From positions 1 through 64,000 of IMG/VR virus record IMGVR_UViG_3300032235_000776: a DNA stretch of 64,000 nt; one strand, 5' to 3'. The DNA is from a virus. Positions 1 through 5,734 of this stretch are shown in pieces. The number at the start of each line of letters is the position of its first letter. The stretch's first letter is position 1. Below the pieces are notes generated by a model, which ran no database searches, was not told the DNA's origin, and was given only the letters and a program-made list of their open reading frames with translations. The translations under genes were made by a program, and so were the position numbers.

Positions 1-54
1 GCCATCATTTGAACATGAGGCTAATAAAATTGCTAAGATGATTATATATTTCAT
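1..54 (-). CDS. Lipoprotein, 5' end only (runs off window)
   Basis: Only the first 18 codons are inside the window, reading MKYIIILAILLASCSNDG from the ATG at 54-52. This is a bacterial lipoprotein signal peptide: a short basic start, a hydrophobic core and a lipobox (LASC) whose cysteine would be lipidated, followed by S-N-D-G. The mature part is outside the window, so no function can be given. A phage-encoded surface lipoprotein could act in superinfection exclusion, but that is inference. A TTTGTTTAATTTT-type motif (61-77) lies directly upstream of the start. Confidence 0.6.
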   Translation of the reverse strand, partial: MKYIIILAILLASCSNDG

Positions 55-80
55 TTTTAAATTTGTTTAATTTTAAAACA

Positions 81-340
81 ATAGCAGTAAGGTTCCGAAT
101 ATTATTCCCTTACTCTTATTCCAGTTTAATATGAACGTCACTGGAAACGTCCTGTCCTATACAAACAGATCAACCTCGGCCTATCAATCCATAGTCTTGC
201 GAACTACTTCATCGGTTACTATTGTTATTTTACCACTCTGCATTCAGTTGTAACCATTTAGCCCTGAGTAATGTGGTATAATCATACCCTCAGTCTGCTG
301 AATCCTGTAAGTGGTTCTTCACACCATTACAACTGCCTAC
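81..340. ncRNA. Putative structured non-coding RNA, family unknown
   Basis: No ORF fits the 470 bases between the lipoprotein start and the next gene, but the stretch is full of perfect inverted repeats: CAGTTGTAA 245-253 with TTACAACTG 327-335 (9 bp) closing over two smaller hairpins (CTGAG/GGTAT 264-279 with ATACC/CTCAG 284-293; TGGT 312-315 with ACCA 323-326), TTCCAGT 119-125 with ACTGGAA 140-146 (7 bp), and AGTAAGG 86-92 with CCTTACT 108-114 (7 bp). This multi-branched layout suggests an RNA of about 250-400 nt. The minus strand is favoured because neighbouring genes run that way and a T-rich tract follows the last hairpin. I see no group I intron P7 pair, no tRNA-like T-arm and no RNase P core. 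Confidence 0.5.
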
Positions 341-487
341 AAAGTAATAATTTATAAATACTCCCAGATAAACTGGTAGCATTCTGTCTTTAGCTCATCC
401 AATGAGCATTTTAACAGTTCATTTTATATGTGTTTTTAGCTATATGATCATCAATTATACATTTATTTTCAGTGGTTTAGAAAGGTT

Positions 488-523
488 AAAAGAAAGTAAG
501 AGGACTTTATGCCCTCCTACTAG
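488..523 (-). terminator. Intrinsic terminator of the 54-aa gene
   Basis: On the minus strand GTAGGAGG pairs with CCTCTTAC (one G-U) around a 9-nt loop, followed by TTTCTTTT. It ends the small gene at 526-690 and separates it from the structured RNA region, which would then need its own promoter. Confidence 0.65.
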
Positions 524-525
524 TC

Positions 526-690
526 TCATTTACAGCGTTTTAGCTTACCATCCATCTGCATGATTCCGACAGGAAGCTCATCTTTTGGAATGATAAATTT
601 GTCATTGGAAACCTTGTCAGGTATTCCTGCAACTCTGTAATCTTTCATGGCTTTCACCACGTTAACCTTTGTTTCTACTGATTTAAACAT
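526..690 (-). CDS. Small protein of unknown function, 54 aa
   Basis: ATG at 690-688, stop TGA at 528-526. The protein begins MFKSVETKVN and ends in a basic KLKRCK tail with one cysteine. It is preceded by an A-rich leader without Shine-Dalgarno and followed by a good terminator, so it appears to be a single-gene transcript. The upstream 150 bases carry five copies of a TTTGTTTAACTTTT-like motif, so it is probably tightly controlled. No family recognised. Confidence 0.55.
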   Translation of the reverse strand: MFKSVETKVNVVKAMKDYRVAGIPDKVSNDKFIIPKDELPVGIMQMDGKLKRCK

Positions 691-840
691 ATTTTGTTGA
701 ACTTTTATTGTGATTCTTTAAACAAAATGAGATACTTTGTTTAACTTTTCTTAAATTAACGGCTTATAGGACGTACCCTATAGATATATAGAATAAAAAA
801 GTTAAACAAAATGTTTGTGCGTGTAATACTTTGTTTGATT
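690..840. promoter_or_regulatory. Array of TTTGTTTAACTTTT-like sites (operator/promoter region)
   Basis: Five related sites in alternating orientation: plus about 692-705 (TTTTGTTGAACTTTT), minus about 715-728 (TTTAAACAAAAT), plus 733-747 (TTTGTTTAACTTTT), minus about 796-812 (AAAGTTAAACAAAATG), plus about 824-837 (TTTGTTTGATTT). Similar sites recur at 61-77 and twice at 13660-13698, always in non-coding DNA beside gene starts. They could bind a phage regulator or be phage RNA polymerase promoters. Confidence 0.45.
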
Positions 841-846
841 TCAATA

Positions 847-876
847 AAAAAAGAAAGAGGGTTGCCCCTCTTTTCT
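847..876 (-). terminator. Intrinsic terminator of the 104-aa gene
   Basis: On the minus strand AAGAGGGG-CA-ACCCTCTT forms a tight hairpin followed by TTTCTTTTTTT, immediately after the stop codon of the gene at 879-1193. Confidence 0.75.
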
Positions 877-878
877 TG

Positions 879-1193
879 TTAGTCCATATCAACATCTGAC
901 TCAAAGCCAAAGTTAATCATGTAACGGTCGGATTTTTCTGAATAAGAAACTGAAAATTCAGTCTCCAAGTCTAAAGGCTCACCATACATTAAAAACGCTG
1001 GGTAAATTCCAGTTTTTTTGCAGTGGGCATTTAACGAATTGTCTAAAGGCTTTGCACCTATGTAATAGGTTGCAACCTTATTGCCTTCGCTATCTTCATA
1101 GTCTTTAGCCCTTTTAATTTCCTTGCACTTAAACATTGAATTGTCAACGATTTTAAAAGTGCCTTTTTTTGCTGAGATAAATTGAATTGCCAT
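879..1193 (-). CDS. Hypothetical protein, 104 aa
   Basis: Starts MAIQFISAKKGTFKIVDNS and ends in an acidic FESDVDMD tail. The alternating polar and hydrophobic pattern suggests a small beta-rich fold, and the acidic tail is reminiscent of single-strand DNA-binding or DNA-mimic proteins, but no family signature is visible. It stands alone between a divergent intergenic region (1194-1388) and its own terminator, pointing to independent control. Stop codon TAA. Confidence 0.7.
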   Translation of the reverse strand: MAIQFISAKKGTFKIVDNSMFKCKEIKRAKDYEDSEGNKVATYYIGAKPLDNSLNAHCKKTGIYPAFLMYGEPLDLETEFSVSYSEKSDRYMINFGFESDVDMD

Positions 1194-1353
1194 AATTTAT
1201 ATATATTTATTTTTAGGTTAAATTTCAAAATAGGGGTATATACACACACTAATATTAAGGTGGGTTTCATAAAGGAGGGACCCCCAAACTCGCAACAAAC
1301 ACAAAACTTGCTTTTACCCGGGGGCCACTTTTCAAAAAAATTTTAGGCCGGGG

Positions 1354-1384
1354 TTGTTTATATGAGGACTAATACTTAACTTTG
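1354..1384 (+). promoter_or_regulatory. Bacteroidetes-type promoter for the small-gene operon
   Basis: A -7 box TAACTTTG (1377-1384) fits TAnnTTTG, with a weak TTG -33 element at 1354-1356 about 20 bases upstream. The ATG at 1389 lies five bases further, so the transcript is nearly leaderless. GC-rich blocks (CCCGGGGGCC at 1318-1327, GGCCGGGG at 1346-1353) sit just upstream, unusual in this AT-rich DNA. Confidence 0.6.
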
Positions 1385-1388
1385 CCTT

Positions 1389-1586
1389 ATGGAACATCTT
1401 GTAATTAGATTACTCACTAAGGATTGGAATAAGTTTAGATCTCTTCAAGAAGAGAAGGATTCAGAGATCTATTCGGATAATATTAGTCCCTATCTTAATG
1501 TTCATTACATACATGGTAATGGAACAAATGATCTAATGGATGAGGATGCTTTCCAAAAACTTCAAAACAAGTTGTTTAACTTTTAA
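1389..1586 (+). CDS. Hypothetical small protein, 65 aa
   Basis: First gene of a compact run of tiny genes (1389-2517). The product begins MEHLVIRLLTKDWNKF, is acidic in the middle and ends in an amphipathic helix-like FQKLQNKLFNF. No domain recognised. The ATG directly follows a TAACTTTG promoter box and the next gene starts three bases after the TAA stop, so the genes are probably co-transcribed. Likely early host-takeover accessory genes, by position and size only. Confidence 0.6.
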   Translation: MEHLVIRLLTKDWNKFRSLQEEKDSEIYSDNISPYLNVHYIHGNGTNDLMDEDAFQKLQNKLFNF

Positions 1587-1589
1587 ATT

Positions 1590-1817
1590 ATGCCTATCTT
1601 TATAGAGACACATGGTAGTAGATATGAAGTAGTTGCTTGCCTGGATGATAATGAATATTTAGTTCGGGATGTTGATAAGCAAGGAAGACATATACTTACC
1701 AATACTGGGAGGATTATTCATTATACTTTCCATCCAGTAGATAGGATAAGAAATTGGTTATGGGATACAAATATTTGGAGACATGCTTTTAGAAGGAATC
1801 GACTACTACATAGATGA
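1590..1817 (+). CDS. Hypothetical small protein, 75 aa
   Basis: A beta-rich N-terminal part (SRYEVVACLDDNEYLVRDV) is followed by a basic, tryptophan-rich C-terminus (DRIRNWLWDTNIW, then RRNR). The amphipathic segment after a proline recalls the C-terminal helices of several other small proteins here (1999-2217, 2362-2517, 5401-5676). Its TGA stop overlaps the next start by four bases (ATGA), implying translational coupling. Confidence 0.6.
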   Translation: MPIFIETHGSRYEVVACLDDNEYLVRDVDKQGRHILTNTGRIIHYTFHPVDRIRNWLWDTNIWRHAFRRNRLLHR

Positions 1818-2002
1818 TAAAGGTAGATTTGTATTTACCGAAGAATACCATAGGAGAAGAGGATATTGCTGTAAAAATAAATGTAAACATTGCCCATATG
1901 AAAAGTAAAGTAACAAACAAATGTGGAGGAAAATCATCAGGCTGTTGCGCTGATATTATTCTACCCCACGGTACTACACCGATTAGAGTGTCTGACAAAT
2001 GA
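1814..2002 (+). CDS. Hypothetical small cysteine-containing protein, 62 aa
   Basis: Starts MIKVDLYLPKNTIGEEDIAV; a CGGKSSGCC motif near residues 37-45 could bind metal or form a disulfide. Overlaps both neighbours by four bases (ATGA at each end), so it belongs to a coupled operon. No homologous family recognised. Confidence 0.55.
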   Translation: MIKVDLYLPKNTIGEEDIAVKINVNIAHMKSKVTNKCGGKSSGCCADIILPHGTTPIRVSDK

Positions 2003-2217
2003 GAAAGGGGAGTAAATCCCCTTTTCCTTTTGGGCCCGGGGATAGAGTTGTAGACTATGATGGAAAGATATTTGTAGTACAATTAGTCTCCGTAAATAAA
2101 ATAGATTTTATGTTATTTGACCCCTATGAAGGTACCTTCAGGCATGTCCCAATGTCAGATTATAGACCCTATACAAAATCAATAATAAAATGCATAATAA
2201 ACTTCCTAAAGAATTAG
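1999..2217 (+). CDS. Hypothetical small protein, 72 aa
   Basis: Contains a GPGDRVVDYDGKIFVVQLV segment like a small SH3-type beta barrel, then a C-terminal amphipathic helix (TKSIIKCIINFLKN). It ends at TAG (2215-2217), one of few TAG stops in the window; suppression would add only three residues before TAA. The following small gene begins inside its 3' end at 2190. Confidence 0.55.
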   Translation: MRKGSKSPFPFGPGDRVVDYDGKIFVVQLVSVNKIDFMLFDPYEGTFRHVPMSDYRPYTKSIIKCIINFLKN

Positions 2218-2348
2218 AACAAGAAATAATTAAAGAGTTGCGTACCTACTTTAGTAGTGATTTATTCAATGCTACGTGGGAAATGTATTTTCCAAAAAAA
2301 TTAACAATTATTCAGAGAATAGTTGCATTTGTCAAAAATAGCGAGTAA
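2190..2348 (+). CDS. Hypothetical small protein, 52 aa
   Basis: ATG at 2190 inside the 3' end of the previous gene, in another frame; stop TAA at 2346-2348. The product starts MHNKLPKELEQEIIKEL and ends TIIQRIVAFVKNSE, again a C-terminal amphipathic helix like its neighbours. Charged N-terminal helix. Function unknown; supported mainly by position and by the shared tail type. Confidence 0.45.
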   Translation: MHNKLPKELEQEIIKELRTYFSSDLFNATWEMYFPKKLTIIQRIVAFVKNSE

Positions 2349-2361
2349 CTTTGCCTCAGCT

Positions 2362-2517
2362 ATGAATGACTGGTACGATATACACCAAGCCCATGAGTGG
2401 ATTAGAGTAAGGAAAGAAATAGAAGAGTTATTAATATGGGGTCCTAAAGCAATCATGGATAATAGAACTCCCACTAAAAAAATTAAAGACTTCCTTAAAA
2501 ATTCTTTAGAGAAATAA
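2362..2517 (+). CDS. Hypothetical small protein with RTPxxKIK tail, 51 aa
   Basis: I place the start at ATG 2362 because a promoter-like TAACTTTG box (2346-2353) lies nine bases upstream, as with other genes here; a longer reading from 2323 would overlap that box. The C-terminus DNRTPTKKIKDFLKNSLEK closely matches DTRTPIEKIKQWLSSIS of the protein at 5401-5676, showing a family of tiny paralogues with a conserved amphipathic tail. Function unknown. Confidence 0.5.
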   Translation: MNDWYDIHQAHEWIRVRKEIEELLIWGPKAIMDNRTPTKKIKDFLKNSLEK

Positions 2518-2556
2518 AAGTTTTTTATTTGGAAATAATACCCTATCATTATTTAT

Positions 2557-3240
2557 ATGGGTACCAAAAGAAAAACATATGAGGATTCTTTCACTCTCAA
2601 TATAAAGAAAGAACCTACCAAGATCCAGAAACAAGTTGGTAACTTTCTAAGATCCAATCAACTATCAATACTAACAGGAGACCCAGGAACAGCTAAGACA
2701 TTTCTCTCTATTTACTACGGGTTAAATCTACTTAAGGATGGAGCTATAACAGAGATCATTCTTTCCAAACCAATACAGGAAGTAGGTAAATCAATGGGAT
2801 TTCTTCCGGGTACAGAAGAAGAAAAGATTTCAGCTTACATGGACTCATATACTGCTACCTTTGATAAACTCCTTGGAGTGGGTGGATATCAGTATCTAGT
2901 AAAATCCAAGAGAGTTAGATTTGAACCGGTTAACTTTGTAAGAGGAACTACCTTTGAGAATGCATTGGTTATCCTGGATGAAGCACAGGGTTTAACACTC
3001 CATGAATTAATTACATTTGCTACAAGACTATCTGATTCTGCTAAGATGATCATCCTTGGAGATGTATATCAGGCTGATATAAAAAACTCCGGTTTACCCA
3101 CATTCAAGAAGATTACTCAGGATATCCAAGGAATAGGTCAAATGGAACTTGGTGATGAATTCCAAATGAGATCAGGATTAGTATTGGAGATGTACAGAAA
3201 CTATAAAAAACACTTACATGAAACAGGCATATTACTTTGA
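2557..3240 (+). CDS. phoH: PhoH-like P-loop ATPase, 227 aa
   Basis: PhoH family ATPase. Walker A is GDPGTAKT (residues 41-48), Walker B VILDEAQ (138-144), and MIILGDVYQADI is the typical PhoH sensor region. PhoH proteins bind ATP and RNA and are widespread in phages with unclear roles in RNA or nucleotide metabolism. Length fits a stand-alone PhoH domain. Its 3' end overlaps the next gene by 23 bases, so the two are translated together. Confidence 0.9.
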   Translation: MGTKRKTYEDSFTLNIKKEPTKIQKQVGNFLRSNQLSILTGDPGTAKTFLSIYYGLNLLKDGAITEIILSKPIQEVGKSMGFLPGTEEEKISAYMDSYTATFDKLLGVGGYQYLVKSKRVRFEPVNFVRGTTFENALVILDEAQGLTLHELITFATRLSDSAKMIILGDVYQADIKNSGLPTFKKITQDIQGIGQMELGDEFQMRSGLVLEMYRNYKKHLHETGILL

Positions 3241-3730
3241 TGCAGAATTTATTGAGGAGGAAATACATAAGGTAATTGCCTTCTTCAATAGTTTACAAGA
3301 AGGGGATGAGGTAGATTTCTACCTTCATTCTCCAGGAGGATATAATCACGTAATGGAAACAATAAAAAGAATCCTTGAGACTTCTAAGTTTCCCATTACT
3401 CTAATTGCTGCAGGTGAAGTACAATCGGCTGCATTTCTATTGTTTTACTTTTCTAAGTTAAATAAGACTATGCTTCCAAATACTGTGGCCATGCTTCATA
3501 CAATGACTAAAGAGTATGAGGATAGGGACATTCGTCAAAATAGTGATTACTACAAGAAGTCAAAGAAACAATTGGATTCTATGAATGATAGCATAATTAC
3601 TATCCTTGAGACATATAGTGTTTTATCCACTAAGGAAATGCAGGACTACATCAATGGAGAGGATATCTTAGTACTCTCTGATGACCTAGATGCTATCATG
3701 CAAAACTGTCCCTATGGAAATTATTTTTAA
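3218..3730 (+). CDS. ClpP/SppA-like serine protease, 170 aa
   Basis: ClpP-fold (crotonase-like) peptidase. DFYLHSPGG (33-41) is the oxyanion-binding strand, the serine in GEVQSAAF (Ser70) matches the nucleophile, and the histidine in VAMLHT (His94) the catalytic base. The length is near that of a ClpP subunit. It may act as a prohead or host-interfering protease or partner an unseen ATPase; the overlap with phoH suggests co-expression rather than a shared pathway. It is far from the capsid genes, which weakens a maturation-protease role. Confidence 0.75.
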   Translation: MKQAYYFDAEFIEEEIHKVIAFFNSLQEGDEVDFYLHSPGGYNHVMETIKRILETSKFPITLIAAGEVQSAAFLLFYFSKLNKTMLPNTVAMLHTMTKEYEDRDIRQNSDYYKKSKKQLDSMNDSIITILETYSVLSTKEMQDYINGEDILVLSDDLDAIMQNCPYGNYF

Positions 3731-3736
3731 AAAAAT

Positions 3737-3767
3737 TTTGGAAATCTAAAATAAAGTGTTATCTTTG
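3737..3767 (+). promoter_or_regulatory. Promoter of tRNA operon 1
   Basis: TTTG (3737-3740), a 19-bp spacer and TATCTTTG (3760-3767) match the Bacteroidetes consensus exactly. Transcription should start only a few bases before the leader ORF at 3776. Confidence 0.8.
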
Positions 3768-3775
3768 TATTGTAA

Positions 3776-3850
3776 ATGACAATGAATTTCAATATAGCAA
3801 TTAATAAGGTGTGGGGTGATAGACTCATATCTAGGGGCTATATTATGTAA
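3776..3850 (+). CDS. Leader peptide 1 of tRNA operon 1, 24 aa
   Basis: A 25-codon ORF (ATG 3776, TAA 3848) starting just behind the promoter. Residues 6-16 read NIAINKVWGDR and every one is an amino acid whose tRNA lies in the downstream operon (Ala, Lys, Arg, Trp, Ile, Met, Gly, Val, Asn, Asp). Codons also match by isoacceptor: AGA for Arg-TCT, GCA for Ala-TGC, ATT for Ile-GAT, ATA for a possible Ile2-CAT. Sensor codons 3791-3798 (AATATAGC) form one arm of an 8-bp stem with GCTATATT 3837-3844. By analogy with trp-type leaders, stalling here should free ATCTAGGGGCT (3829-3839) for antitermination. Flanking residues T2, F5, L17, S19 and Y22 are outside the set. Confidence 0.75.
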   Translation: MTMNFNIAINKVWGDRLISRGYIM

Positions 3851-3869
3851 TTTACAAGATATTACAAGA

Positions 3870-3899
3870 AGCCTCTAGATAAACTCTAGGGGCTTTTTT
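3870..3899 (+). terminator. Attenuator terminator 1
   Basis: AGCCTCTAG (3870-3878) pairs with CTAGGGGCT (3886-3894), then a T-run. The 5' arm extended to 3880 can instead pair over 11 bp (one G-U) with ATCTAGGGGCT (3829-3839) in the leader, which is almost a copy of the terminator's 3' arm. The two pairings exclude each other. tRNA-Ala starts seven bases after the T-run. Confidence 0.8.
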
Positions 3900-3905
3900 G
3901 TTTTG

Positions 3906-3976
3906 GGGGATAGACACAGGCGAAGTACTTTACATTTGCAATGTAATAGTTTAGGTTTCGATTACCTATATCTCCA
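3906..3976 (+). tRNA. tRNA-Ala(TGC)
   Basis: Acceptor GGGGATA/TATCTCC includes the G3-U70 pair that defines alanine tRNAs. Anticodon stem TTACA/TGTAA, loop TTTGCAA, T-arm TAGGT/ACCTA with loop TTCGATT, discriminator A. No encoded CCA. The D-arm is irregular. First tRNA of operon 1. Confidence 0.85.
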
Positions 3977-3995
3977 CAAATACTTTTAAATAATT

Positions 3996-4026
3996 ATTGT
4001 ATTTAAAAGCAAATTTTGTATATTTG
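3996..4026 (+). promoter_or_regulatory. Promoter of the HNH endonuclease gene
   Basis: TATATTTG (4019-4026) with a near-consensus ATTG at 3996-3999 and a 19-bp spacer; the ATG follows at 4031. The promoter position argues against a TTG start at 4016. Confidence 0.65.
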
Positions 4027-4030
4027 TAAT

Positions 4031-4480
4031 ATGAAAAAATGTACAATATGCAAAATTGAAAAGGATGAAGTTAATTTTAATAAGAATAAAACTAGGAAGG
4101 ATGGTATATCAAATGTATGTAAAATTTGCAGCAGAGAAAAATCTTCTACCTACTACAATTCTAATTTAGAAAAACATAGAGAAGAAGTAACTAAAAGAAA
4201 TAACGTACAAAGAGGTTTATTAAAAGATTTTATCAAATCAACGTTAATTACCTCAAAATGTAAAGATTGTGGAAATAAAGATTGGAGAGTTTTAGAATTC
4301 GATCATCTTCCAAATTTTAAAAAAAGAAATGATATTTCATATATGGTTAAAGGAGGGTATAGTTTAGAAAGTATAAAGGATGAAATATCTAAATGTGAAG
4401 TGGTGTGTAGAAATTGTCATTGTATAAGAACAATAGAAAGAAGTGAAAAAGATTATAGAAAAGACTCTTCCGTAGCTTAG
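4031..4480 (+). CDS. HNH endonuclease, 149 aa, inserted in tRNA operon 1
   Basis: An N-terminal zinc knuckle (CTICK ... CKICSR) precedes an HNH nuclease with CKDCG, LEFDHL and CRNCHC motifs, which bind zinc and form the beta-beta-alpha metal site. These are free-standing homing-type endonucleases. It sits between tRNA-Ala and tRNA-Lys with its own promoter, and its 3' end, including the TAG stop (4478-4480), lies inside tRNA-Lys. Suppression would add seven residues. It looks like a later insertion into an originally continuous tRNA operon. Start chosen at ATG 4031 behind the promoter. Confidence 0.85.
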   Translation: MKKCTICKIEKDEVNFNKNKTRKDGISNVCKICSREKSSTYYNSNLEKHREEVTKRNNVQRGLLKDFIKSTLITSKCKDCGNKDWRVLEFDHLPNFKKRNDISYMVKGGYSLESIKDEISKCEVVCRNCHCIRTIERSEKDYRKDSSVA

Positions 4481-4539
4481 TTGGTTAGAGCATTGCACTT
4501 TTAATGCAGAGGTCGGTGGTTCAATTCCACCCGGGAGAA
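4465..4539 (+). tRNA. tRNA-Lys(TTT)
   Basis: Acceptor TCTTCCG/CGGGAGA, anticodon stem TTGCA/TGCAG, loop CTTTTAA, T-loop TTCAATT, discriminator A. Its first 16 bases overlap the end of the HNH gene. Confidence 0.9.
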
Positions 4540-4545
4540 CAAAAA

Positions 4546-4617
4546 CCACCTATCGTCCAATGGATAGGACATGGGATTTCTAATCCTTGAATGAGGGTTC
4601 GAGTCCTTCTAGGTGGT
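4546..4617 (+). tRNA. tRNA-Arg(TCT)
   Basis: Acceptor CCACCTA/TAGGTGG, anticodon loop TTTCTAA, T-arm GAGGG/CCTTC with loop TTCGAGT. Reads AGA/AGG, the Arg codons of leader 1. Confidence 0.88.
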
Positions 4618-4623
4618 CAATAC

Positions 4624-4692
4624 ACATCCTAGGCTATGGTAGCCAAATGGTCTCCAAAACCATAGGAAATTGTTCGATTCAATTAGGGTGTG
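4624..4692 (+). tRNA. tRNA-Trp(CCA)
   Basis: Acceptor ACATCCT/AGGGTGT, anticodon stem ATGGT/ACCAT with loop CTCCAAA, T-arm AATTG/CAATT with loop TTCGATT, discriminator G as usual for Trp. Short (69 nt) with a compact D-arm. Confidence 0.85.
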
Positions 4693-4698
4693 CAAAAT

Positions 4699-4772
4699 TG
4701 TCAATTAGCTCATTTGGTTAGAGCATCACACTGATAATGTGAAGGTGCTAGGTTCGAGTCCTAGATTGACAA
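4699..4772 (+). tRNA. tRNA-Ile(GAT)
   Basis: Acceptor TGTCAAT/ATTGACA, anticodon stem TCACA/TGTGA with loop CTGATAA, T-loop TTCGAGT, discriminator A. Well-formed cloverleaf. Confidence 0.92.
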
Positions 4773-4777
4773 CATAT

Positions 4778-4850
4778 TGTGGGGTAGTGCAGCGGCAGCA
4801 TACAGGGCTCATAACCCTAGTGGTCAGGGGTTCGAGTCCCCTCCCCGCAA
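4778..4850 (+). tRNA. tRNA-fMet(CAT), initiator-like
   Basis: The anticodon stem holds three consecutive G-C pairs (GGG/CCC) around CTCATAA, the hallmark of initiator tRNAs, and the 3' end CCCCGCAA matches bacterial tRNA-fMet. Position 1-72 is T-A rather than the usual C x A mismatch. Confidence 0.82.
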
Positions 4851-4856
4851 CAATAA

Positions 4857-4928
4857 GCAAGTGTAGTATAACGGTTAGTACTCTAGCCTTCCAAGCCTGA
4901 GATGCTGGTTCGATTCCAGTCACTTGCT
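4857..4928 (+). tRNA. tRNA-Gly(TCC)
   Basis: Acceptor GCAAGTG/CACTTGC, T-arm GCTGG/CCAGT with loop TTCGATT, anticodon loop CTTCCAA, discriminator T. The anticodon stem CTAGC/GCCTG has two mismatches, so the gene may be partly degenerate or structurally odd. Confidence 0.8.
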
Positions 4929-5045
4929 CAAATGCTCCAGACGTGGAGAACGTAGACAGAAAAGGCCTCTTAATAATGCACACTTTCATCCTAATCGTAG
5001 GTAGGCACAGTTAGTAGATCTGTGGTAATCTTAAAATCTACACTT
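4929..5045. other. 117-base gap in tRNA operon 1, no gene found
   Basis: Long enough for one tRNA but without a T-arm. It has hairpins CTCCA/TGGAG (4935-4948) and CACAG/CTGTG, and GTGGAGAACGTAGACAG resembles a tRNA-Leu D-arm. It may be a decayed tRNA or a spacer; I do not call a gene. Confidence 0.4.
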
Positions 5046-5117
5046 ACTCAAGTAGCTCAGTGGGAGAGCATCTGTTTTACATGCAGAGGGTCGAAGGTTC
5101 AATCCCTTCCTTGAGTA
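5046..5117 (+). tRNA. tRNA-Val(TAC)
   Basis: Acceptor ACTCAAG/CTTGAGT, anticodon loop TTTACAT on stem TCTGT/GCAGA, T-arm GAAGG/CCTTC with loop TTCAATC, discriminator A. Confidence 0.9.
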
Positions 5118-5123
5118 CAAAAT

Positions 5124-5197
5124 GGACCTTTAGCTCAATTGGTTAGAGCAACTGACTCATAATCAGAAGGTAGGGAGATCATAACTCTCAAGGTCCA
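5124..5197 (+). tRNA. tRNA with CAT anticodon (Ile2 or elongator Met)
   Basis: Acceptor GGACCTT/AAGGTCC, anticodon stem CTGA/TCAG with loop CTCATAA. The T-loop is ATCATAA rather than TTCRAnT, which is unusual. Leader 1 carries two ATA codons, which would suit an Ile2 tRNA with lysidine at position 34; elongator Met is equally possible from sequence alone. Confidence 0.8.
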
Positions 5198-5203
5198 CAA
5201 AAT

Positions 5204-5286
5204 TGTGAGTTCGCATAGAGGCCTAGTGCAGCAGACTGTTAATCTGCCGAAGTAATTCATCATTGGTTCGAATCCAATACTCACAG
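5204..5286 (+). tRNA. tRNA-Asn(GTT) with long variable arm
   Basis: Acceptor TGTGAGT/ACTCACA, anticodon stem GCAGA/TCTGC with loop CTGTTAA, T-arm ATTGG/CCAAT, discriminator G as for Asn. The variable region is about 14 nt, unusual for Asn, which normally has a short one. Confidence 0.82.
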
Positions 5287-5291
5287 CAAAT

Positions 5292-5364
5292 GGTCCATAG
5301 GTCAAATGGTTAAGATTTCCCACTGTCTCTGGGTAAGGAACGGGTTCGAATCCCGTATGGACCG
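5292..5364 (+). tRNA. tRNA-Asp(GTC)
   Basis: Acceptor GGTCCAT/ATGGACC, anticodon stem CCCA/TGGG with loop CTGTCTC, T-arm ACGGG/CCCGT, discriminator G as for Asp. Last tRNA of operon 1. Confidence 0.88.
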
Positions 5365-5388
5365 CTTTTATTATTCAAATATATGTAG

Positions 5389-5396
5389 TACCTTTG
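5389..5396 (+). promoter_or_regulatory. Promoter -7 box for the gene at 5401
   Basis: TACCTTTG matches TAnnTTTG five bases before the ATG; upstream, T-rich TTTA (5367-5370) stands 18-19 bases away in the -33 position. Confidence 0.55.
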
Positions 5397-5400
5397 TAGT

Positions 5401-5676
5401 ATGAAATTAGGATTGGATGATGTATATATAAAGTCAGAAGATTTAGGATTAACAAGTGATATTATTAATCAGTTACATGTACTTGATATAATATCAAATC
5501 CCGAAGGTGAGTTTCTTTATTATCAAGGAGATAATAAATTTTACTATATGTCTTTTAAAAAAAGTGGATACTTAAAAAATCCAGATGGTCCCTGGCATTC
5601 ATTATCCAGTTATAAAAAAATAGATACTAGAACTCCAATAGAAAAAATCAAGCAATGGTTATCTTCTATCTCCTAA
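5401..5676 (+). CDS. Hypothetical small protein with RTPxxKIK tail, 91 aa
   Basis: Begins MKLGLDDVYIKSEDLGLT, then tyrosine-rich strands (EFLYYQGDNKFYYMSF) and a C-terminal helix DTRTPIEKIKQWLSSIS shared with the protein at 2362-2517. The conserved tail in otherwise different small proteins suggests a shared targeting or interaction element. Nearly leaderless transcript from a host-type promoter. Function unknown. Confidence 0.65.
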   Translation: MKLGLDDVYIKSEDLGLTSDIINQLHVLDIISNPEGEFLYYQGDNKFYYMSFKKSGYLKNPDGPWHSLSSYKKIDTRTPIEKIKQWLSSIS

Positions 5677-5734
5677 ACGTAATCTGGATAGTACACCACT
5701 TCCCGAATGATTCAAAAGTAAATTTAATAGAACT

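Noticed and set aside
81-340. Group I intron in the structured region (a GTTC...AGACTA-like string on the minus strand)
   Set aside because: No matching P7 partner or guide sequence was found, and no split gene flanks it.
4465-4617. Genes on the minus strand across the tRNA clusters
   Set aside because: They are open only because tRNA sequences lack stops in that frame; they have no start context or family features.
4929-5045. A further tRNA (Leu- or His-like) in the gap before tRNA-Val
   Set aside because: Has D-arm-like and hairpin elements but no T-arm and no workable acceptor stem.
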